Positions 6,409 to 12,191 of a stretch of 12,191 nucleotides of DNA are shown here, piece by piece. This stretch comes from an uncultured Prochlorococcus sp. GTDB lineage: Bacteria > Cyanobacteriota > Cyanobacteriia > PCC-6307 > Cyanobiaceae. Each line of letters starts with the position of its first letter. Within the stretch, counting starts at the first letter, position 1. Position numbers and translations under genes: made by a program. Location: contig CACGIB010000018.1 of NCBI GenBank assembly GCA_902573045.1, positions 1 to 12,191 on the forward strand. Direction: 5' to 3'. The notes below the pieces were generated by a model that made no database searches, had not been told where the DNA came from, and saw only the letters and a list, made by a program, of their open reading frames with translations.

Positions 6409-6720
6409 ATGGTTTTAAGTTTATTACTATCAACATTTCTAACCGTTTTCATAGCTGAATTAGGTGACAAAACTCAACTAGCTACTTTAACTCTAAGCGG
6501 CACTTCAAATAAACCATTAGCAGTTTTTCTAGGATCTTCTTCAGCCCTTGTTTTTGCAAGTTTACTAGGAGCTTTGACAGGCGGTTCTATTTCAAGTTTT
6601 TTACCCGAAGTAGTCCTTAAGTCAATAGCCTCTATTACTTTTTTTATAATTGGTATAAGGCTTTTTATCAACTCTTTCACTATCGAAAAAGAAGAAAAAG
6701 AAGAGAAAGAAAATAATTAG
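6409..6720 (+). CDS. UPF0016/GDT1-family membrane protein, second half
   Basis: This 103-residue protein has three membrane helices (about residues 2-16, 36-58 and 67-90). The signature ELGDKT is at residues 17-22 (ELGDKTQLATLTLSG), with the second helix opening FLGSSSALV. A charged C-terminal tail follows (KEEKEEKE). Its ATG directly follows the TAA of the upstream gene (TAAATG at 6406-6411), so the two are almost certainly cotranslated. It has no polar N-terminal extension, unlike its neighbour, consistent with a role as the second repeat of a split transporter. Likely substrates are Mn2+ or Ca2+, judged from the family; the sequence alone does not fix the metal or the membrane (plasma or thylakoid). 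Confidence 0.9.
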   Translation: MVLSLLLSTFLTVFIAELGDKTQLATLTLSGTSNKPLAVFLGSSSALVFASLLGALTGGSISSFLPEVVLKSIASITFFIIGIRLFINSFTIEKEEKEEKENN

Positions 6721-6774
6721 TTTTAAGCTTGGATAATAAGGTGTAATAATGAAGTGTATACCCCTAAATTAATT

Positions 6775-6780
6775 TATAAT
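6775..6780 (+). promoter_or_regulatory. TATAAT box upstream of the rnb-like gene
   Basis: A perfect TATAAT lies 12 bases before ATG 6793, inside the 72-base gap after the UPF0016 gene. If it is a true -10 box the transcript would be almost leaderless. No convincing -35 is present, so readthrough from the upstream operon is equally possible. Confidence 0.25.
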
Positions 6781-6792
6781 TTCATTTAGATC

Positions 6793-8907
6793 ATGTTCAC
6801 ATCATCCTCAATAATTGATAATCTTAATCAGTCAGAAGGGTTAGAATATAAAAAATTATGCAAATTATTAAAAATAACAAAGAAATCTGATAAGGATAAA
6901 CTAGATATTGCTTTAACAGCTTTAGAAAAACTTGAAATAATTAATAAAAATGAAGATGATGAATATACCTGCATAAAAGATAGTGATCATCTTGTCGCCA
7001 AAATAAGATGTAGTAGCAAAGGCTATTGCTTTGCTGTAAGGGGAAAAGACAAAGAAGATATCTACATTAAAGAAAATCTACTTAACTATGCGTGGAATGG
7101 AGATAAAGTTTTAGTAAGGATAATAAAAGAGGGTTATAGAAGAAGATCACCTGAGGGAATAGTTGATTGTATTCTTGAAAGATCAAATCAAATACTTCTT
7201 TCTAAAGTTGAAATAATTAACAATAATGTATATGCAATCCCAATAGACGACAGGATCCTTTCTAAAATTAAACTTCCAAAAGAGAATACAAAATACACTT
7301 TCAAACCAGAAAATAAGAATATAGTAAAAGTTGAGATTGATAGATTTCCCATAGGTCAAGAAGAAGGCCTAGGGCATGTGATCCAAGAACTAAAACTGAA
7401 CAATAATGAGGAATATGACACAGACTTTGTACTATCCAAAAGCAATATCGTTAAGTCATCAAATTCAAATCATATTGAATCTAAAAAAATAGAAAAAAGG
7501 GAGAGGATAGACCTTACAGATAAAAACTCTTATTTGTTTAAAAGTTGGAATTCTAATAATTCTCCAATGCTCCCAATGATTCAAATAGAGCAGGGAAAAA
7601 ATAAAAGTACTAAATTATGGATACATACGAATAATCTTGCAGAAAGAGTAGATCTAAATAGTAAAAAATCTCTAGAAATATTATTTAAAGGCTTTGAATC
7701 GTTACCCTTATTAGATGATTGGCAAAACTACCTTAGTGAAGCCATAAGAAATGATTCTGAATTTAAGTTTGGTGAAAAGAATGAAGCAATAAGCCTCTGT
7801 TTGAATTTAAATAGTGAAAATGAAATAATTGATTGGTCATTTCATCTTACTTTTGTTAAATGCTCTCTTATTGTTGGAAGTGATCATACTGACTCGCTTC
7901 TGTCTAGAAAAAGTAAATCAAGAATAACTTCTCGGTTATTGAAACCTATAAAGGAACATATCGAAGATTTAGATAAAATACTTGAAATTTCATGCTCTTT
8001 CAGACAAAAACATTTATTGGAGGGTAAGGTTGAAATACCTGCGCCACTTAATAAAATTGAAGCACTAGAAGAATTTTTTATTCACAATCCAGCTGAATAT
8101 TCAAAAGGATATTTTGAATCATTAAATAAAGATGATTGTCAAACTTACCTTTCACCAATACTACATGAAGCTAATTTAATATGGTTCAAACATTCAAACC
8201 AATATGGTTTAAATAGCGCAGGATACATCTCAAAGGGAATAGATTACGTTAATGCAAATGAAATCATCAAATATTCAGAATTTATTGATAATGATATAGA
8301 GCTTAATGAAGATGGCAATTTGACATTTAGTCAAGTAATTAAATTATGTGATGATGATAATAAAAAAAGAATCTTACATAAACTTCTAATTAATGAATTT
8401 AAGGACAATGAAATAAGGTTGATTTCTAAAAATCCTGATAATGATGAATCAGAAAAATTATTTATTTCTCCATGGACAATTCCTGGATTTGACTTCACTA
8501 ACCTTATTAACCAGTACTGTATTTTTAATATGATAATAAATGGTAAGAAATCAAAGAAAAGTAATTTAAATCCAATTAATATATCGGAAAGTAATTCATT
8601 AGACTTAGTAAATTGGGATATATTTAACTCATCAATTTCAAAGAATCTAGAAGTATTATTTAACAAGTTTGTAATAGATAAACTTAATGAATACAAGTAC
8701 AAAGTTAACCAATATAAATCTAATATGATTAATATAAAAAAAGTAAGAAAAGCAGAAAAATTATTAGGTAATATTTATAGTGGGTTTATATTATCAGTGC
8801 AAACATATGGTTTCTTTGTTGAGATATCAGAACTAAATGTAGAGGGTTTGGTACATGTCAGCACTCTTAATAATGATTGGTATGAATATAGATCAAGGCA
8901 AAATTGA
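6793..8907 (+). CDS. RNase II/R-family (RNB) protein with degenerate active site, 3' end cut by the chimera
   Basis: 704 codons are open from ATG 6793. About 700 are authentic; the TGA at 8905-8907 comes from the foreign ftsH piece. The order fits the RNB family: N-terminal winged-helix-like and cold-shock-like region (to about 180), a central RNB-like domain (about 237-590) and a C-terminal S1 domain from about 655 (GFILSVQTYGFFVEI, EGLVHVSTL). Roughly the last half of the S1 domain is missing. Catalytic RNB enzymes have an aspartate cluster between the R-x-DL segment and the LWVHIAD-like strand. Here RIDLTD (237-242) and LWIHTNN (275-281) are recognisable, but no aspartate lies at 244-274. 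The SPIRRY-type motif reads SPWTIPGFDF (559-568), without its arginines. It may therefore be an RNA-binding pseudo-nuclease. A Zam-type cyanobacterial RNB paralogue is a possible identity, not shown. Confidence 0.75.
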   Translation: MFTSSSIIDNLNQSEGLEYKKLCKLLKITKKSDKDKLDIALTALEKLEIINKNEDDEYTCIKDSDHLVAKIRCSSKGYCFAVRGKDKEDIYIKENLLNYAWNGDKVLVRIIKEGYRRRSPEGIVDCILERSNQILLSKVEIINNNVYAIPIDDRILSKIKLPKENTKYTFKPENKNIVKVEIDRFPIGQEEGLGHVIQELKLNNNEEYDTDFVLSKSNIVKSSNSNHIESKKIEKRERIDLTDKNSYLFKSWNSNNSPMLPMIQIEQGKNKSTKLWIHTNNLAERVDLNSKKSLEILFKGFESLPLLDDWQNYLSEAIRNDSEFKFGEKNEAISLCLNLNSENEIIDWSFHLTFVKCSLIVGSDHTDSLLSRKSKSRITSRLLKPIKEHIEDLDKILEISCSFRQKHLLEGKVEIPAPLNKIEALEEFFIHNPAEYSKGYFESLNKDDCQTYLSPILHEANLIWFKHSNQYGLNSAGYISKGIDYVNANEIIKYSEFIDNDIELNEDGNLTFSQVIKLCDDDNKKRILHKLLINEFKDNEIRLISKNPDNDESEKLFISPWTIPGFDFTNLINQYCIFNMIINGKKSKKSNLNPINISESNSLDLVNWDIFNSSISKNLEVLFNKFVIDKLNEYKYKVNQYKSNMINIKKVRKAEKLLGNIYSGFILSVQTYGFFVEISELNVEGLVHVSTLNNDWYEYRSRQN
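8897..8907. other. Chimeric junction between rnb-like gene and inverted ftsH-like gene
   Basis: On the rnb side the sequence reads agg-caa-aat, encoding R-Q-N within the S1 domain. On the ftsH side the authentic locus reads agg-aaa-att, encoding R-K-I. The joined sequence is aaggcaaaattgaag. RNB-family proteins usually continue past this R-Q-N point, so aaaat (8900-8904) is probably common to both loci, giving a microhomology of about 5 nt. The junction turns the rnb reading frame into a TGA stop at 8905-8907. Confidence 0.85.
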
Positions 8908-9763
8908 AGTAATGCTTCCAGATTTAGATGGAAGAAAAAAAATTCTTTCAGTTCATTCACTTTCCAAACCACTTTCAAGCGAAGTTGACTTAGGATATTG
9001 GGCTTCTAGAACGGTTGGATTCTCGGGAGCAGATCTTGCAAATTTGATGAACGAGAGTGCTATTCACTGTGCTCGAGATGAATCTAAATTAATCAGTGAT
9101 ATTCATATAGAAAATGCTCTTGATAAAATTACCATAGGCCTGAGAAGTTCATTAATAACTTCTCTAAATATGAAAAAAATTATTGCTTATAACGAGGTAG
9201 GCAGAGCAATTGTATCTGCTGTGAGAAATGGAATTGAATCAGTTGATAAAATTACGATCTTACCTAGATCTGGATCTATAGGAGGATATACAAAAATATG
9301 CCCTGACGAAGATGTAATTTCTAGTGGCTTGATTTCAAAAAAATTATTATTTTCAAAAATTGAAATTGCTCTAGCTGGAAGAGCAGCAGAAACGATAGTT
9401 TTTGGTGAAGGTGAAATTACACAATGCTCGTTAAATGATATCGCTTATGCGACAAATATTGTAAGGGAAATGGTTACAAAATATGGATTTTCAATTATTG
9501 GTCCAATTTCAATGGATTCTGATAACAATGAAATGTATTTAGGAGATGGATTATTTAGAAGAAAGCCTCTCATAGCACAAAATACCAGTTCTAGAATAGA
9601 TAATGAAATCATAAATATTTCTAAAATTTCATTAAATAATTCAATAAAAATATTGAAAAAAAATAGAGTCTTACTTGATAAATTAGTTGATATACTTTTA
9701 AATCAAGAAACTATAGATAAAAAAGTTTTTAAATTAACGACTTCTAAATTGTTGAAAGTTTGA
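8900..9763 (+). pseudogene. 5'-truncated copy of the ftsH-like gene
   Basis: This is an exact copy of codons 298-584 plus stop of the gene at 2429-4183. It starts directly after the RPGRFDR arginine-finger motif and lacks the membrane helix, Walker A and Walker B. The open frame continues upstream to ATG 8855, but those 15 codons are an out-of-frame reading of the rnb-like gene and have no promoter or ribosome-binding site. It is almost certainly a chimera product and should not be counted as a second gene. Confidence 0.93.
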
Positions 9764-9794
9764 TTTAATTGTTTTAGATTAAAAAAATATTTTC

Positions 9795-10547
9795 TTGATA
9801 ATTAAAAACAATAAAACGAAGTTATTAGTCACACTTTCATTTTTACTTATTCTTCCATTTGTACAAAAACAATGGTTTAATTTGTATTCACTCAATTTTA
9901 ATGATATTTCCTTTTATTCAATCCTTTACTATTTTAGCGGTGCAATATGTCCATCTTTAGTGTGTTTAAACTCTTTAAACAACTATACATACTATAATTT
10001 CAATAAGGATAAAACCCCTAGTATAAGAATAATTAAAGGAAAAAGATTATTATTCTTAGTGGGAATAAATTTAATATTTCTCTCTTACTTAATAGCTGAT
10101 TATATATATATAAATTTTGATCTTATATTTAATTTATTTCTTGAAGGAATTAATGTACCAAAACCGGATATTCCACAGTTAAGTTTTTTCATATTTTTAA
10201 TTTCTATCTTATTAATTTTTAAGAATTCTAGGTTTCTGTTAAAAAAAATAATATTGGTTAATTTTATATTGATTTCTCTCTCTCTTTGGCATCTTCAAAT
10301 TAATAATATTAGTGTTGACGATCAGTTTCATATTTCTAGATATTTTGGTTTAAATGACTTAAATTTAATTAATATTTTTATACTAGTCGCCATAGAAATT
10401 TCTTTTTATACGTGGTCCTTTTTATCATATAAAAGTAATTTAAGCGATTGGATCGTGCCCAAACCTCAAATAAGAGATGTTATCCCCTTTTTGAATATAT
10501 TTATTTTTTATTTTTTTATAATTATTTACTACTCAATACTTACTTAA
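9795..10547 (+). CDS. Mirror copy of the multi-pass membrane protein gene
   Basis: Identical at the protein level to the gene at 1645-2397, including the TTG start and the 31-base spacing to the ftsH-like stop. It lies wholly in the duplicated right arm, so it is a probable artefactual copy; see the left-arm entry for the description. Confidence 0.75.
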   Translation: MIIKNNKTKLLVTLSFLLILPFVQKQWFNLYSLNFNDISFYSILYYFSGAICPSLVCLNSLNNYTYYNFNKDKTPSIRIIKGKRLLFLVGINLIFLSYLIADYIYINFDLIFNLFLEGINVPKPDIPQLSFFIFLISILLIFKNSRFLLKKIILVNFILISLSLWHLQINNISVDDQFHISRYFGLNDLNLINIFILVAIEISFYTWSFLSYKSNLSDWIVPKPQIRDVIPFLNIFIFYFFIIIYYSILT

Positions 10548-10562
10548 ATACTTCTAATCCTT

Positions 10563-11147
10563 CTATAGCGCAGAAAAATATTCCTTACTACCTTTGGGGT
10601 CCTCTAGCATTGTTTTCTCCCCGGGGGTCCAGTTTGCTGGACATACTTCATCTGGGTTTGCCGCAACGTATTGATAACCTTGAAGAATCCTTAGCGTTTC
10701 ATCAACATTTCTACCTACAGGGGCCTTGTTAACAGTCGTATGCATAACTACTCCTTCGGGATTGATTAGAAATAAACCTCTATCGGCCTCTCCATCATCA
10801 TTAAGAACATTGTATGCCTGGCAAATTTCTCTTTTTAAGTCAGAAACTAAAGGGTAGTTAATATCACCTATTCCGCCTTCATTTCTTGGGGTTTGTATCC
10901 AAGCCAAATGACAGTGTTTGCTATCAACTGAAACCCCAAGAATTTCAGTATTAAGAGCTGAGAAATCTTGGTATCTATCACTAAATGCAGTAATTTCAGT
11001 TGGACATACAAATGTAAAATCTAGTGGGTAAAAGAATAAAACGACCCATTTACCTCTTAGACCTGAAAGTGTAATCTCCTTAAACTCTTGATCATATACT
11101 GCTGTAGCACTAAAGTCTGGTGCTTCTTGGCCAACTCTTAAGCTCAT
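10563..11147 (-). CDS. Mirror copy of the 2-Cys peroxiredoxin gene
   Basis: Encodes the same 194 residues as 1045-1629, with peroxidatic C48 and resolving C169, and carries the same upstream promoter at 11201-11230. It is in the right arm and therefore probably a duplicate made by the chimera, not a second peroxiredoxin. Confidence 0.93.
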   Translation of the reverse strand: MSLRVGQEAPDFSATAVYDQEFKEITLSGLRGKWVVLFFYPLDFTFVCPTEITAFSDRYQDFSALNTEILGVSVDSKHCHLAWIQTPRNEGGIGDINYPLVSDLKREICQAYNVLNDDGEADRGLFLINPEGVVMHTTVNKAPVGRNVDETLRILQGYQYVAANPDEVCPANWTPGEKTMLEDPKGSKEYFSAL

Positions 11148-11450
11148 GAAAAAATTTGTCCTTATTTAAATTATGTATGGTCTGAATGACCGTAATAAGT
11201 ATTATAATTTTATTGATAATGAATTAGCAAGTTTTTTTTTAATTCAATGAAATGGCATTATTCCTTTACTAGGAAATTTACAATTTTTAATCACAATAAA
11301 CTTTTAAAAAATCTTAAAAAGGAGTTAATTAAATATCCCATTAACAGGCTTGACAATAAAAATTCGAATTAAAAGAAATTTTATTTTATTTAAGATTCCT
11401 CTAAATTCAACTCTCTATAATTAGAAATATTCTTTTTAATATTTTTAATT
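11148..11450. other. Mirror copy of the divergent intergenic region
   Basis: Reverse complement of 742-1044, carrying the copied peroxiredoxin promoter, its leader hairpin at 11179-11191 and the TATAAT at 11416-11421. Nothing additional is present. Confidence 0.85.
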
Positions 11451-11609
11451 ATGGCTAAATATATTGAAAGACTAAAGGAAAAAGTAAAAATAAAAAAATT
11501 TGATTCTAATCAGCCAATTGGAGCTTGGATTTTCGTTGTAATTTTGAATATAGTCGGATTTGCGGGTTATTTTTACTTAAAGGTAAATCATATACAACTA
11601 GGTAGTTAA
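11451..11609 (+). CDS. Mirror copy of the 52-residue membrane protein gene
   Basis: Same sequence as 583-741 on the other strand: ATG 11451, TAA 11607-11609. Right-arm duplicate. Confidence 0.58.
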   Translation: MAKYIERLKEKVKIKKFDSNQPIGAWIFVVILNIVGFAGYFYLKVNHIQLGS

Positions 11610-11613
11610 AAAC

Positions 11614-11835
11614 CTATCTTATTTCTTTTTTAATTGAGCGACAAAAATTTTTTAGTCGTTCATTTCTCGTTAAGTCAGGTAAAGTCCAAATTGATTCTGT
11701 CTCAGGTAATGGATCTTTGCTCCATTCTTTGAATTCTTCTATTATCGCAGCATTATTTAATTTTGATGTATACTTTTTTCGTTTTTTTAAATATTTTCTT
11801 ATCACTGTAAGATTTGCCTCAATATATTCCCTCAT
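11614..11835 (-). CDS. Mirror copy of the 73-residue basic protein gene
   Basis: Identical translation to 357-578. Right-arm duplicate; again 4 bases from the converging small membrane gene. Confidence 0.58.
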   Translation of the reverse strand: MREYIEANLTVIRKYLKKRKKYTSKLNNAAIIEEFKEWSKDPLPETESIWTLPDLTRNERLKNFCRSIKKEIR

Positions 11836-11898
11836 AATAAATATTAAGTCTTATATTAATTTATCATCAAGCAAGTTCTACTTTAAAGAAAAGATTAA

Positions 11899-12069
11899 TT
11901 ATACATTTTGAACTGCTTGAAAAAGTCCAAATGAATAACCTCCTATTAGAATCCAACCAAGTACACTTGATATTATTGTAGATCTTCTATTGTGTCTCCT
12001 CAAAGCGGATTCAATCATTTCATTAACTTCATCTCTATTTAGGTATTCTTTCTTGGAGTTTTTTTTCAT
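11899..12069 (-). CDS. Mirror copy of the 56-residue single-helix protein gene
   Basis: Same sequence as 123-293 on the opposite strand. Right-arm duplicate. Confidence 0.58.
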   Translation of the reverse strand: MKKNSKKEYLNRDEVNEMIESALRRHNRRSTIISSVLGWILIGGYSFGLFQAVQNV

Positions 12070-12125
12070 TATTTCTTATTTAAATTTAAATAATTCATAA
12101 TTATCAAAAAAAGAGTATATTTATT

Positions 12126-12191
12126 TTAAATATTTTGATGAAATGATTTAGAACTTTCCCATTTCAAATTATCCTTTAAATCATTGAAATC
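12126..12191 (-). CDS. Mirror copy of the partial gene tail
   Basis: Reverse complement of 1-66; open to the window edge, 21 residues. Right-arm duplicate. Confidence 0.33.
   Translation of the reverse strand, partial: DFNDLKDNLKWESSKSFHQNI

Larger units (their letters stand above)
8900..12191. repeat. Right arm of the inverted repeat, probable chimeric copy
   Basis: This is an exact reverse-complement copy of 1-3292. It begins in the middle of a codon run of the RNase II-like gene and immediately continues at codon 298 of the ftsH-like gene, so both genes are broken at this border. Mirror copies of the peroxiredoxin, the membrane protein and the small genes follow. Zero visible divergence, a border inside two genes, and symmetric ends at the window limits all fit an amplification or assembly artefact better than a natural duplication. 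Confidence 0.95.

Noticed and set aside
6474..6680. 68-codon open frame on - opposite the second UPF0016 gene
   Set aside because: Shadow of a strongly recognised membrane protein.
8331..8978. Two open frames on - opposite the rnb-like gene and the junction (8331-8702 and 8775-8978)
   Set aside because: Both are antisense shadows; the second even spans the chimeric joint.
8855..9763. A 302-residue open frame as a new short FtsH-like protein
   Set aside because: Its first 15 codons are an out-of-frame reading of the rnb-like gene and the rest is a copied ftsH fragment; it exists only because of the chimeric joint.
11350..11355. A perfect TTGACA box (and its mirror at 837-842)
   Set aside because: No -10 box lies at a usable 16-19-base distance; the nearest AT-rich hexamer is about 25 bases away.
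1..12191. Terminal inverted repeats of a linear phage, plasmid or transposon
   Set aside because: The arms hold ordinary chromosomal genes and a gene fragment. There is no transposase, replication or structural gene, no target duplication, and the right border is inside a coding sequence.

Overview
The window looks like a piece of an AT-rich picocyanobacterial chromosome, most likely a high-light-type Prochlorococcus. By eye the GC content is about 30%. The pointers are a cyanobacterial-type L32, a Ycf20/DUF565 protein, a tiny Psb30-like photosystem II protein, a 2-Cys peroxiredoxin, an FtsH homologue, very short intergenic gaps and very small membrane proteins. The genus is inferred from protein character; no database was searched.

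The dominant structural fact is that the window is palindromic at large scale. Bases 1-3292 are the exact reverse complement of bases 8900-12191 (x pairs with 12192-x) wherever I compared them, and they flank a single-copy core at 3293-8899. The right arm starts inside one gene (an RNase II-like gene, cut near its 3' end) and resumes inside another (the ftsH-like gene, from codon 298), on the opposite strand, at a short A-rich microhomology. This is the classic signature of an inverted chimera from whole-genome (multiple displacement) amplification or of an assembly fold-back. I treat the right arm as an artefactual copy, not as a biological inverted repeat. The real chromosome is best read as bases 1 to about 8899-8904.

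Layout of the believable part. Positions 1-741 hold a gene tail, two small unknown proteins on + and a small membrane protein on -. Positions 1045-1629 hold a 2-Cys peroxiredoxin on +, with its own promoter. Positions 1645-4183, on -, hold an ftsH-like gene followed by a gene for a multi-pass membrane protein, probably one operon. Positions 4315-4485 hold rpmF on +, divergent from ftsH. Positions 4489-5655, on -, hold a probable operon of a Psb30-like peptide, a HAD phosphatase and Ycf20. Positions 5738-6720, on +, hold a tightly coupled metal-flavoured operon: a YkgJ-type cysteine-cluster protein and two single-domain UPF0016/GDT1 membrane proteins. From 6793 there is a large RNB-family protein that the chimera truncates.

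Two proteins in the authentic part are worth attention because they look like pseudoenzymes. The FtsH-like protein keeps an intact AAA+ ATPase, but its HExxH zinc motif reads NEVGR and it lacks the first transmembrane helix. The RNase II-like protein keeps the fold context and an S1 domain, but lacks the aspartate cluster and the SPIRRY-type arginines of the catalytic centre. I saw no CRISPR array, tRNA, rRNA, insertion sequence or phage gene.
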